Below are positions 7,869-22,958 of a DNA stretch of 30,365 bases, piece after piece. Location of the stretch: positions 1-30,365 of the IMG/VR virus record IMGVR_UViG_3300027741_000191, one strand, 5' to 3'. Below the pieces are notes generated by a model that ran no database searches, had not been told where the DNA came from, and saw only the letters and a program-made list of their open reading frames with translations. The translations under genes were made by a program, and so were the position numbers. Every line of letters begins with the position of its first letter. Position 1 is the stretch's first letter. Origin of the DNA: a virus.

Positions 7869-8356
7869 CCACCTATACGGAATTCACGCCGTCCAACACG
7901 CAAGTCTTTACCTTCCAACCTACTTTGGATGGCACCACCTACATCATCACCATTCCGTGGTCTCTTTTTGGCCAGCGGTATTATGTGACGTGCAGAACGC
8001 TTGGCGGCAACCTTGTTTTCTCGCTTCCGCTTATTGGTTCGCCCGCTGGCATCAACGTGCAAGGTGCAACGTGGGAACCGAACAATGCGACCATCACTGT
8101 CGCAACACCTCATGAGCATAAAGTCGGCTCTATCATCAACCTCACTCTTTCAGGCATGGCGCCGGATGTTTACAACGGCACGTTTGCTTGCAAGATCATC
8201 AACGATACGCAATTCACGTTCCCTCTGAATTCTTTTCCCGGGGAAGTCTCCACGCTCGGATCGGTGCAATACAACATTAATCTTGCGGCGGGTTATTTCA
8301 CGACATCCACACTCATTTATCGCCCGCAAAATAAAGTGTTTGAGGTGACGCCGTGA
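7865..8356 (+). CDS. Small baseplate protein with inserted FCCH-like domain
   Basis: The product is 163 residues. The ATG at 7865 overlaps the previous stop (ATGA); longer in-frame readings would lie inside the previous gene. N-terminal residues 1-65 (FQPTLDGTTYIITIPWSLFGQRYY) and C-terminal residues about 140-163 (TSTLIYRPQNKVFEVTP) look like one compact beta protein of the type found between the Dit-like and hub genes of some myoviruses. Residues about 67-138 look inserted: HEHKVGSIINLTLSG and DVYNGTFACKIINDTQFTF match the FCCH-like domain found in the sheath, J-like and fibre proteins here. The baseplate role is inferred from position. Confidence 0.65.
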   Translation: MTTYTEFTPSNTQVFTFQPTLDGTTYIITIPWSLFGQRYYVTCRTLGGNLVFSLPLIGSPAGINVQGATWEPNNATITVATPHEHKVGSIINLTLSGMAPDVYNGTFACKIINDTQFTFPLNSFPGEVSTLGSVQYNINLAAGYFTTSTLIYRPQNKVFEVTP

Positions 8357-9429
8357 GGTTCTATGAAATCACCATCACGGACCCCACAAACGCAGACAAA
8401 AAGCAAATATACACAAGCTGGTTCAACGGTAAAAATGACCCGGGTGCGCTCAATGTGGTTTTTGATGTGCCGGTTACCGCTCTTGCAATACCCCTTGGCG
8501 CGGCAATGATAGAAATATGGGGCATTCCCATTAAAAATATCAGCAATGCCAATAACCTGAACAACAAGCTCATTTCCGTTCAAGCTGGGTTCAAGCCCGG
8601 CTTGCCGTTGGCTACGCAAGCCTCAGAGAAACAGTCCGGACCCATCATCAACGGCTATATTTTGCAGTCTTACGGAAATTGGATTGGCACCAATATGACT
8701 ATGAATTTGGTCATATCGCCAGGAAGCCCGCCAACGCAAACGCGAACAGCCACAACGGCTGCGCAACAGCCAACAGCGGCCACCAATAATACAGCGCCCC
8801 CGCTTGGCTCCCCAACCGCTCCAATTGATTTTCATTTTAATATGCCTGTAGGCATGAGCATGAGAGTGGCTATAGAAAACACGCTGGCCGCAGCATTGCC
8901 CAACTTCACACGAGAAATTCGCATAAGCACCATTCTTTCTTCGGGGCCGCGCAATTTTGTATCGCGTTCTTTTTCCGAATTTGCTCAAACAATTAAAACG
9001 CTATCAAAGCAACTTGTGACGACTGAAAATTATCCTGGCGTAAATATGACCATTACGCCAAATAATGGCGTGCTTGTTTATGACGGAACAACAACCATCA
9101 AGCGGGTTGATATTTCGTATTTGGATTTGATTGGCCAGCCAACATGGATTCAGCCAAACACAATTCAATTTAAATGTCCAATGCGAGCCGATTTGCAAGT
9201 TGGATTTGAAATCACATTGCCAAAAGGCCGTTTTTACGGCATTCAACCGGGCGATCCGACGGTTCCAATTCCTTATCGCTTTCAATCCACGCAGCAAGGC
9301 ACATTTAACATTATTGAGCTTCGACACGTCGGAAACTTCCGGCAGCCCGATGCAAATTCGTGGGTTACGGTTGTGACCTGCTCGTTCATTCCAACCCCCG
9401 CTGGCGGCGTTCAAGGACCAAACCAATGA
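8353..9429 (+). CDS. Baseplate hub protein (gp27/D-like position)
   Basis: The product is 358 residues from a GTG at 8353 overlapping the previous stop (GTGA). The protein is beta-rich with several strand-turn motifs (MIEIWGIPI, GVLVYDGTTTIKRVDISYLDLIGQPTWI at residues about 235-262) and a long Thr/Ala linker (residues about 130-160). Immediately before the spike gene is the normal place for the hub that holds the spike trimer. The C-terminus PAGGVQGPNQ repeats that of the protein ending at 7868. Base composition is more AT-rich than that of the flanking genes. Hub function is likely; the precise family is not established from sequence alone. Confidence 0.65.
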   Translation: MRFYEITITDPTNADKKQIYTSWFNGKNDPGALNVVFDVPVTALAIPLGAAMIEIWGIPIKNISNANNLNNKLISVQAGFKPGLPLATQASEKQSGPIINGYILQSYGNWIGTNMTMNLVISPGSPPTQTRTATTAAQQPTAATNNTAPPLGSPTAPIDFHFNMPVGMSMRVAIENTLAAALPNFTREIRISTILSSGPRNFVSRSFSEFAQTIKTLSKQLVTTENYPGVNMTITPNNGVLVYDGTTTIKRVDISYLDLIGQPTWIQPNTIQFKCPMRADLQVGFEITLPKGRFYGIQPGDPTVPIPYRFQSTQQGTFNIIELRHVGNFRQPDANSWVTVVTCSFIPTPAGGVQGPNQ

Positions 9430-9444
9430 CTGCGAAGGCGGCTC

Positions 9445-10041
9445 ATGGCCAGTAACTCACAAACCACGCCGTTCGCTCGCGGCATCGTCAATTACACTCG
9501 CACGGAAATCGACGCGCAAATCCAGCAACTTGGACAGGCGCTCCCGGTCTCGGTGGTGGCGGTGAACAACGCCATGGTGACGGTTAACTTTGAACTCAAT
9601 GGCCCCATCACCTTCCCGCAGATTGAAGTGCCGCAGGCGATTTCGCGCTACGCTCGCCCGCCGACGCAGGTGGGCGACAAGGGCTTTGTAATATCCGCTG
9701 ACGCCTATCTCGACGGCATGACGGGACTTGGCACTGGTACGGCGACCTATAACCAGCTCCCGCCCAACCTTTCGGCCTTGGTATTCTTTCCACTCGCAAA
9801 TACGTCCTTCCCAACGGTGGACGCAAACGCCTATAATATCACAGGGCCAAACGGTTGCGTCATCAAGGACGACAGCGGTGCAAGCGTGATAACCCTAACA
9901 CCATCGTCCATCACTCTTTCCTGCGGGGGGCACTCAATCGTGATTGATAGCGGCGGGGTGAAGATTGATGGCAAGGTATTCTTGACCCATAAACATAGTG
10001 GCGTCGCAGTCGGCTCCGGCAACACGGGCAACGTCGTCTGA
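9445..10041 (+). CDS. Baseplate spike / assembly protein V-like (membrane-puncturing tip)
   Basis: The gene encodes 198 residues, with ribosome-binding site GAAGG 6 bases before the ATG. An N-terminal OB-like segment (VNNAMVTVNFELNGPITFPQIEVP, residues about 41-64, given by its ends) and VGDKGFVI are typical of gpV/Gp138-like spikes. After them come repeated short beta strands (SGASVITLTPSSITLSCGG, HSIVIDSGGVKIDG) of a triple-stranded spike. The ending FLTHKHSGVAVGSGNTG contains HxH (His182, His184), the motif that binds an iron ion at the tip of P2 and phi92 spikes. The protein would form the trimeric needle at the tail end. Confidence 0.88.
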   Translation: MASNSQTTPFARGIVNYTRTEIDAQIQQLGQALPVSVVAVNNAMVTVNFELNGPITFPQIEVPQAISRYARPPTQVGDKGFVISADAYLDGMTGLGTGTATYNQLPPNLSALVFFPLANTSFPTVDANAYNITGPNGCVIKDDSGASVITLTPSSITLSCGGHSIVIDSGGVKIDGKVFLTHKHSGVAVGSGNTGNVV

Positions 10042-10376
10042 TGCGGGTGTATGGGCGCGATCCGAAAACTAACCAATGGATGGAGGTGCAAACCTCCGCC
10101 GACGGCCAGAACGACTATGTGTATGTGACGGCGCTGGTGCAGTGTTTGAAATTGAGCATCAACGAAAGTCCGTTCTGGGGCAATTGGGGAATTCCAGCGC
10201 AGCAAAGCGTGTTGCAGCAGATATTCCCCGATTTTTATGTCGCGCTAATGCAGCAGCGGTTCTCGCCCTATTTCGCCGCGCTGCAAATCACCAAAGTGCA
10301 ATCCACCACGCCGACGTATAATGTCAGTGTGACGAACAACCAGGGTGTCAAAATGGCTATGAGTGTGCCGGTATGA
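10041..10376 (+). CDS. Baseplate wedge protein, gp25/W-like
   Basis: The product is 111 residues; the start shares its A with the preceding stop (TGATG at 10039-10043). The compact alpha/beta sequence holds SADGQNDYVYVTALVQCLKLSI and FWGNWGIPAQQSV ... IFPDFYVALMQQRFSPYFAAL (described in parts), like the W/gp25 family that joins spike, sheath and wedge. The gene lies between spike and J-like wedge genes, the standard order V-W-J. Its end overlaps the next gene by ATGA at 10373. Family membership is likely by order and size; I could not verify conserved residues. Confidence 0.7.
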   Translation: MRVYGRDPKTNQWMEVQTSADGQNDYVYVTALVQCLKLSINESPFWGNWGIPAQQSVLQQIFPDFYVALMQQRFSPYFAALQITKVQSTTPTYNVSVTNNQGVKMAMSVPV

Positions 10377-11794
10377 GCGGAACCATCCCTATCGTTCTTG
10401 GCCCGGCTGGGATGATTCCCGCCGTCCCGGCAGAGGTGCATGCTCAGCTTATCGCCAACGTCGTGGCGACCAACCCCGGCTACACCGCAAACCTTCCTGG
10501 CACGCTAATCGAAGACATCAGCAGCACGGACGTGGCGGCGATCCTGCTTTGCAATTCGGCCTTGGTCGAACTGGTTAACTCGGTCACGCCATACGGCGCC
10601 AACCAATTCATCCTGAACCAGCTTGGCCAGATTTATGGCGTGCAGCAGGGACAGGCTACCAACACATCCGTCTATGTGGTGTTCACCGGCACGCCCGGCT
10701 TCATCATTCCGATTGGCTTCGTGGTTTCCGACGGCACATATCAATACGCCGTGCAGGATGGCGGCATCATCGGTGCGGGCGGTGTCACTCCGTCGCTCTA
10801 CTGCCTTGCCACTACGGCGGGTTCTTGGGCGGTTCCGGCCAACACCGTCACGGCGCTGGCAAGCTCGGTTCCATCAACGATCACTTTGACGGTCACTAAC
10901 CCCCTGCCGGGCACGCCCAGCGCAGGTGCGCAGTCGGTAGAGAGTTACCGCGCCCAAGTGTTGCAAGCCGGTCTGGCGGCTTCTCAGGGCATGCCACGCT
11001 ATCTCAAGACGTTGCTAGCCAACGTTGCGGGCGTGCAGCCTCGGCTCATTTCTATCGTGCCTAGCGGTTCTTCCTGGGAAATCATCGTGGGCGGCGGCGA
11101 CCCGTATCAAGTGGCTTACGCCATCTACACGGCGCTTTTCGACATCAGCAACCTTGTTGGTTCCACGATGTCAATTTCGGCAATCTCGGCTACGTCTCCC
11201 GCCGTGATAACGACCGACCTCAACCACGGACTGACAACCGGCGATACCACTACAATTAGTGGGGTGACTGGCACGGGCGGAATAGCGGGCATTAACCAAA
11301 CGTTTAGTGTGACGCGGATCAGCAACACCACTTTCAGCGTGCCGTTTAACGCTACCGGGACCACATACACGGGCGGCGGCGTTCTGACCCCGAACGCGCG
11401 CAATCAGGTCATCACGATCAACGACTACCCGAACACCTACGCCATTCCATTCGTGGTGCCTCCCGCGCAATCGGTGGCGGTCTCGCTGACGTGGAACACG
11501 AATTCTCCGAACAGCGTTTCCGCTTCGTCCATGGCTGCGCTGGGCGCGACGGCGCTGGTGAATTACATCAACAGCATCGCGGTAGGCGCCCCAATGAATC
11601 TGTTCGAACTGCAAAACGCCTACCAGCTTGCGACCGCCAGCATTTTGCCGACCGCCTTCCTCACTCGCATGGTGTTCGCAGTCACCATCGACGGTGTGCT
11701 GACAAATCCGGATGCGGGCACGGGCATCATTGCGGGCGATCCCGAAAGCTATTTCCTGACCAACGTCACCGCCATCAGCATCGTGCAGGGGTGA
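10373..11794 (+). CDS. Baseplate wedge protein J-like, with inserted FCCH-like domain
   Basis: The product is 473 residues, coupled to the previous gene by ATGA. The N-terminal half has the J-family features: GANQFILNQLGQIYGV near residues 64-79, a beta domain (GTPGFIIPIGFVVSDG) and ESYRAQVLQAGLAASQGMPRYLK (residues about 186-208, given by its ends). The C-terminal part resumes with NARNQVITINDYPNTYAIPF and ends in IDGVLTNPDAGTGIIAGDPE. Between them, residues about 268-332 are an FCCH-like insert ([28 protein letters not shown]). It is nearly the same as a stretch in the large fibre at 14610-14804. The protein would form the baseplate periphery, to which sheath and fibres attach. Confidence 0.85.
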   Translation: MSGTIPIVLGPAGMIPAVPAEVHAQLIANVVATNPGYTANLPGTLIEDISSTDVAAILLCNSALVELVNSVTPYGANQFILNQLGQIYGVQQGQATNTSVYVVFTGTPGFIIPIGFVVSDGTYQYAVQDGGIIGAGGVTPSLYCLATTAGSWAVPANTVTALASSVPSTITLTVTNPLPGTPSAGAQSVESYRAQVLQAGLAASQGMPRYLKTLLANVAGVQPRLISIVPSGSSWEIIVGGGDPYQVAYAIYTALFDISNLVGSTMSISAISATSPAVITTDLNHGLTTGDTTTISGVTGTGGIAGINQTFSVTRISNTTFSVPFNATGTTYTGGGVLTPNARNQVITINDYPNTYAIPFVVPPAQSVAVSLTWNTNSPNSVSASSMAALGATALVNYINSIAVGAPMNLFELQNAYQLATASILPTAFLTRMVFAVTIDGVLTNPDAGTGIIAGDPESYFLTNVTAISIVQG

Positions 11795-11798
11795 CGCC

Positions 11799-12503
11799 AT
11801 GACCACATTGCAGAAAACCATCCCGTCATACCTCTACACGCAATACGCGGACGATGACGATCTGCAAGCCTTCGTGGCGTCCTACAACCAAATCACGCAA
11901 AGCTACGTCAACACTTTCAACCAGCTTAATCTGCCGGTCTACACCAAACTTTCCGGCGCGCTGCTCGACTGGGTGGGGCGCGGCGTTTACGGTTATCCTC
12001 GCCCAACAATTCCGGCGGTTGCAGCAAGCGTGATTGGCCCGGTCAACACCTACGGTCCCGATTTCTTCGTTCCGCTGAACACGCAGGAATCAACCGCAGC
12101 CTCAAACTACAACACCACCGACGACATTTATAAGCGGCTGCTGACGTGGCATTTTTATAAGGGCGACGGGAAAGTTTTCAATATACCCTGGCTTAAGCGC
12201 CGGATTGTTCGTTTCCTATATGGCGCGGACGGAATTTCTCCGGTCATAACCCAAACCTACGACATCGGCGTCACGTTTTCGGCTGGCAACAACGTGAACA
12301 TCACCATGCCCGCATCGCCGCAGGCGGACATTCTCATCGCCGCCATCGCAAGCGGAGCGGCGGAGACGCCATTTCAATACACGTCTAATTTTACGACATA
12401 CGATCCCGGGACGACGGTGGACTGGGAAAACACCAGCAACGCCATCGTTGACTGGGAAAACACAAGCACGGCTCTCGTGACTTGGAACAACGATCCAGTT
12501 TGA
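11799..12503 (+). CDS. Distal baseplate wedge protein (tail protein I / gp53-like position)
   Basis: The gene encodes 234 residues, with GGGGTG as ribosome-binding site. The N-terminus (TIPSYLYTQYADDDDLQAF) and LSGALLDWVGRGVYG (residues about 51-65), then DDIYKRLLTWHFYKGDG, suit the wedge protein that follows J and precedes the first fibre gene. Residues about 205-230 contain a three-fold short repeat (VDWENTSNAI, VDWENTSTAL, VTWNNDP) encoded by 30-base units at 12418-12495. The repeat may be the fibre-docking tail. Function is inferred from gene order. Confidence 0.7.
   Translation: MTTLQKTIPSYLYTQYADDDDLQAFVASYNQITQSYVNTFNQLNLPVYTKLSGALLDWVGRGVYGYPRPTIPAVAASVIGPVNTYGPDFFVPLNTQESTAASNYNTTDDIYKRLLTWHFYKGDGKVFNIPWLKRRIVRFLYGADGISPVITQTYDIGVTFSAGNNVNITMPASPQADILIAAIASGAAETPFQYTSNFTTYDPGTTVDWENTSNAIVDWENTSTALVTWNNDPV
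12418..12495 (+). repeat. 30-bp tandem repeat encoding DWENTS units
   Basis: Two nearly identical 30-base units starting GACTGGGAAAACAC are followed by a decayed partial third (ACTTGGAACAAC). They add ten residues each to the C-terminus of the wedge protein. The pattern is consistent with slippage or unequal recombination. Confidence 0.7.
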
Positions 12504-12512
12504 GGTGCATCA

Positions 12513-16649
<4,137 letters not shown>

Positions 16650-16663
16650 TCCAAGAGGACAAA

Positions 16664-16813
16664 ATGGACGACAAGCAAATCACGCTCACCTTCACCGTTG
16701 GGCAGGTCAACCAGCTTCTCGCGCTGCTGGGCGAACTGCCTTTCTACAAATCCGCTGACGCCATCGCTGCCATTAAGGAGCAGGGCAATCAGCAATTGGC
16801 CGCTTCTGAATGA
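16664..16813 (+). CDS. Small phage protein, 49 residues, function unknown
   Basis: A short frame starts at ATG 16664, with AAGAGGAC as ribosome-binding site 5-6 bases upstream, and ends with TGA at 16811-16813. The sequence begins MDDKQITLTFTVGQVNQLLALLG and continues with a helix rich in Ala, Ile and Gln, ending QQLAASE. The first part is a strand followed by an amphipathic helix. The stop overlaps the next gene's ATG (ATGA at 16810). Good start signals at both ends argue that it is translated. Small proteins of this type occur next to phage fibre genes, but I know of no function. Confidence 0.7.
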   Translation: MDDKQITLTFTVGQVNQLLALLGELPFYKSADAIAAIKEQGNQQLAASE

Positions 16814-17208
16814 TCGTTTCGGATAACAGGTTGATCAGCATCGTTCCGCCCTGGCAGCCAAGATATGTCTGGCCGGTTTCGGAGCCTGATGACAGCCTGG
16901 ATTATTCGCTGGACATCTCCGCCGTCCTGGCCGACGCAGAGGACACGGTGGATTATGCCACCGCCTCCGTCGCGCCATCAGGGGCAGGGGAACTGATGGC
17001 GGAGAGAATCACCTACGCCAATGGCGTAGTGGCGGTTTGGCTGGCGAACGGTGCGGTGGGACGGCTATATAGCGTCAACGTCAAGGTATATTGTGTATCG
17101 GGACGTGAATTCTCGTTCTTCATCGACCTGCCAATCAGCTATAACACCTTAGTGATTCCGCCCGGCCCGCCGCCATCGCCATATTATAGCACTCCCATTT
17201 CGACCTGA
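16810..17208 (+). CDS. Phage fibre-tail adaptor protein, single domain
   Basis: The product is 132 residues and starts by ATGA overlap. The core (SLDYSLDISAVLAD, VAPSGAGEL, VWLANGAVGRLYSVNVKV, GREFSFFIDLPIS) has the pattern of fibre-tail adaptor proteins: a strand, the PSGAGEL turn, a W/F-x-x-G-x-x-GR-x-Y-x-V motif and GR-x-FS. The same domain occurs twice in the 306-residue protein at 18855-19775. A Pro-rich tail (IPPGPPPSPYY) may be a flexible linker. It would connect a fibre to the tail or join fibres. The family call is from motif memory, not from a search. Confidence 0.7.
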   Translation: MIVSDNRLISIVPPWQPRYVWPVSEPDDSLDYSLDISAVLADAEDTVDYATASVAPSGAGELMAERITYANGVVAVWLANGAVGRLYSVNVKVYCVSGREFSFFIDLPISYNTLVIPPGPPPSPYYSTPIST

Positions 17209-17220
17209 GAGGTTCAACCG

Positions 17221-17613
17221 ATGTCGCAATCCTATCCCAATGACCAGAGCAACCCGGCGGGTGCAATTCCGGTGTGGATTGCGCCCGGCAATGACGGCGC
17301 TGGCTACACGCCCATCGTCGCGCCCGTCACTACCATCACTACGGGTGGCACGGCGGTCACGGTGCTGACCGGCCCGATTTCGGGCGGCACGATTTCCAAC
17401 CCCGCAAGCGTCGCGGCGCAGGACATCGACCCGGTTGAGAATCTTTACATCAGCTTCGTCGGCACGCCCGGATCAACCGACGCGGCAGCCAACGGCGGCA
17501 CGCTTACCTTGGTGCCTGGGGCGTCTTACTCGCTCCCGGCCCTAGCGACCGGCGTCACGCTCAAGGCGAATGCTGCGACATCTGGCCATCTTTTCACAGC
17601 ATTTTCGTGGTGA
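17221..17613 (+). CDS. Small beta-rich structural protein in fibre region
   Basis: The gene encodes 130 residues with GAGAGG as ribosome-binding site. The sequence is low in charge and rich in Gly, Thr, Ala and Val (GTAVTVLTGPISGGTI; NLYISFVGTPGSTD). It ends in SYSLPALATGVTLKANAATSG and HLFTAFSW, an ending I recognise from small accessory proteins near phage fibres. No membrane segment or enzyme motif is seen. It may be a decoration or collar protein of the fibre complex; the function is not known. Confidence 0.65.
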   Translation: MSQSYPNDQSNPAGAIPVWIAPGNDGAGYTPIVAPVTTITTGGTAVTVLTGPISGGTISNPASVAAQDIDPVENLYISFVGTPGSTDAAANGGTLTLVPGASYSLPALATGVTLKANAATSGHLFTAFSW

Positions 17614-17619
17614 GCCGCC

Positions 17620-17874
17620 ATGCCACTTGAAAAAGGCAAAAGCCAAGAGACCATTTCGCGCAACATCAAGCGCGAGATGGAAGCCGGTAAGCCGCAGAAG
17701 CAGGCGGTAGCCATCGCGCTGCGCGCTGCTGGCGCACCAAAGCCTGATGCCATCCATTCCTATATGGATTCCGTGCGGGCAGGAAAACCCTGTTGGGCGG
17801 GCTATGAAGCATTCGGCACTAAAAAAAAGGACGGCAAAACTGTTCCTAACTGCGTTCCGATGAGGGCAAAATGA
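17620..17874 (+). CDS. Small basic phage protein (DUF6496-like)
   Basis: The product is 84 residues, starting at ATG 17620 with only a weak ribosome-binding site, 7 bases after the previous stop. It is strongly basic, with [38 protein letters not shown] split over the N-terminal half. That is the K-G-x-S-x-x-x-I-x-x-N-I pattern with a KQAVAIAL helix common in small phage proteins. The second half has two Cys residues (KPCWAGY, VPNCVP). It ends by ATGA overlap with the next fibre gene. A DNA- or RNA-binding or head-associated role has been suggested for such proteins, but nothing here decides it. Confidence 0.7.
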   Translation: MPLEKGKSQETISRNIKREMEAGKPQKQAVAIALRAAGAPKPDAIHSYMDSVRAGKPCWAGYEAFGTKKKDGKTVPNCVPMRAK

Positions 17875-18854
17875 GCCAACTTCTCTGGGCGAACAACGCC
17901 TCCTCCGTCACGGTAGGCGCCATCGCCTACAATGACAGCACGGTCACGCTTTCTGCCGGGACGGGCGCGGAATTCCCGGTGCCAAATTCCGCATATCAAT
18001 ATTTTTTGGCGACGCTTTCGCCCGCGACCCCAGGCGCGCAAGACCCTGAAATTGTCAGGGTGACGGCGGTTTCAGGCGACACGTTCACTATTGTGCGAGG
18101 CCAAGAAGGAACTGACCCACAAGCGTGGGCTTCCGGCTCCATTATCCAGAACCTGATCACAAAGGGGACGCTCAATGCATTATCTCAAATGGTTGTTTAC
18201 GCAGGCAATCCAAACGGGAATGTGGCTGGCGCTACTGGCGTTGCAGGCGTGCCTCCTTCTATGGTTTGGGATAGCACGAACAGTCTTATATGGGTTTGCA
18301 CAGGCTCAGGAAATGCTGCAACGGCTTCGTGGGCGGCTCAAGCGCCGCTGAACAGCCCGGCTTTCACCGGCAACCCAACTGCTACCACGCAAACGCTTTC
18401 CGACAACTCGACGCGGTTGTCCACTACGGCGTTCGTGCAGGGCATCGCCGCGACCAAGGCCAATTTGGCAGGCTCCGCCGGGCAGCTATTCAGCGTGGCT
18501 TCCGCCGTCTCCAACGCCAATGCGGTGAATCTCGGGCAATTCCCGGCCACGCTCATTTCCACTCCGGGCAGCGCCACGTTGCCAAGCGGTCTCATCATCA
18601 AATGGGGCGTGGTTAATATCGTGAACGGTCCCAACATTGTTACTTTTAACGCGCCATTTCCGAATGCGTGTTTTCAGGTGGTGGTTTGCGAAGGCGCCGC
18701 TAACAACGCAACTTGGGGAGCGGGACTGCCCACCATCCATGGCGTTTCCGCGCGGAATCTGGCTGACTATACGGGGTGGGCGTCCTACTGGAATGGCACG
18801 CTGTGGATTTCTAGCGGGTCTATCACCCAGAGCTACATCGCCGTCGGCTGGTAA
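17871..18854 (+). CDS. Tail fibre protein with gp53-like C-terminal receptor-binding domain
   Basis: The product is 327 residues, coupled by ATGA. The N-terminal domain (residues about 1-105) has [22 protein letters not shown], the typical attachment domain of phage fibres (residues given by segment). A linker repeat region follows ([23 protein letters not shown]). The C-terminal 90 residues start with [10 protein letters not shown] and [16 protein letters not shown] and finish [11 protein letters not shown], the gp53-like fibre tip pattern (SGLIIQWG ... FP ... Y-x-A-x-GW). It probably forms a trimeric fibre that contacts the host surface. The preceding and following genes are fibre-tail adaptors. 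Confidence 0.82.
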   Translation: MSQLLWANNASSVTVGAIAYNDSTVTLSAGTGAEFPVPNSAYQYFLATLSPATPGAQDPEIVRVTAVSGDTFTIVRGQEGTDPQAWASGSIIQNLITKGTLNALSQMVVYAGNPNGNVAGATGVAGVPPSMVWDSTNSLIWVCTGSGNAATASWAAQAPLNSPAFTGNPTATTQTLSDNSTRLSTTAFVQGIAATKANLAGSAGQLFSVASAVSNANAVNLGQFPATLISTPGSATLPSGLIIKWGVVNIVNGPNIVTFNAPFPNACFQVVVCEGAANNATWGAGLPTIHGVSARNLADYTGWASYWNGTLWISSGSITQSYIAVGW

Positions 18855-19775
18855 ATGACGGATTTCGCCCGCACCGTCGTCGTTGATGTGCTGGGAAAGA
18901 ACTTCTTGCAATGGCCGACTGCGCACCTCGGCCAGGAACTAGATTATTTTGTCAACGCCTCGGCGCCGCTGGCTTATGATCTGCTGGCGTCGGTGTCGGT
19001 GTCCGTCTCGCCGTCAGGCACGGGCGAATTGCAGGTTGTCGATGTGACGGTGACGGGTTCCACCATTCGGGTAAAATTTTCGGGCGGCGTGGCTGGGCGC
19101 GTGTATCGAGTGCGCGTTGATACCGTGACGGAGATTGGCCGGGAATTCTCGTGGGTTCCGGTTCTGCCGTTCTCTGAAGAGGGCGCGATCCCGCCTTTGC
19201 CCATTCCGCCCGTCGCGGATTTCGGCACGCCGTTTGTGTGGACCTACTCCGGCCCCGTGCGGCCACTTCCACCGCAGCCAGTGCGCGTCCCTGCAACATT
19301 CACGGGCGCTCCATTCGTGGCGCGCATGACCACGATCAACCCGAGTGGGCAGGTATTTTTGCAATGGCCAATAGGCGAGGCTAACCAACAACTTGATTAT
19401 TATCTCGACACCGTGGCAGCGATCTACCAAGACGGTGACGAAATCTCCAGCCTTCGCATCAGCGTCGCGCCTTCCGGCGCGGGCGAATTGACCATTTCCG
19501 ATGTGTCGATGGACCTAGGCATCATTCGGCTGGATTTCACGGGCGGCATTCCGGGGCGGCTCTATCGAGTTCGTATTGACGTGAACACGCTGCTGGGGCG
19601 CGACTATTCTTGGGTGGTCAACCTGCCGATCAGCCGGGAATACGCAGTGGGTCCGTTCCCCGTTGCTCCCAATCCTGACTTCGGGGAGATAGCCACATGG
19701 GCTATGATTGTGCTAGAAAACGGTAGGGGCTTCTGGCGATTGGAAAACGACCTGGGCAACTGGATATGGGGCTGA
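18855..19775 (+). CDS. Double fibre-tail adaptor protein (two tandem domains)
   Basis: The product is 306 residues; the ATG follows the previous TAA directly. Two homologous domains are plain: residues about 15-105 (FLQWPTAHLGQELDYFV, VSPSGTGEL, GGVAGRVYRVRVDTVTEIGREFSW) and about 167-260 (FLQWPIGEANQQLDYYL, VAPSGAGEL, GGIPGRLYRVRIDVNTLLGRDYSW). A Pro-rich hinge (residues about 112-150) separates them, and a Trp-rich tail (GFWRLENDLGNWIWG) ends the protein. Together with the single-domain protein at 16810-17208 this makes three adaptor copies. The duplication could let one adaptor hold two fibres, for example those encoded on either side. That is inference. Confidence 0.75.
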   Translation: MTDFARTVVVDVLGKNFLQWPTAHLGQELDYFVNASAPLAYDLLASVSVSVSPSGTGELQVVDVTVTGSTIRVKFSGGVAGRVYRVRVDTVTEIGREFSWVPVLPFSEEGAIPPLPIPPVADFGTPFVWTYSGPVRPLPPQPVRVPATFTGAPFVARMTTINPSGQVFLQWPIGEANQQLDYYLDTVAAIYQDGDEISSLRISVAPSGAGELTISDVSMDLGIIRLDFTGGIPGRLYRVRIDVNTLLGRDYSWVVNLPISREYAVGPFPVAPNPDFGEIATWAMIVLENGRGFWRLENDLGNWIWG

Positions 19776-19778
19776 TAG

Positions 19779-22957
<3,179 letters not shown>

Positions 22958-22958
<1 letters not shown>

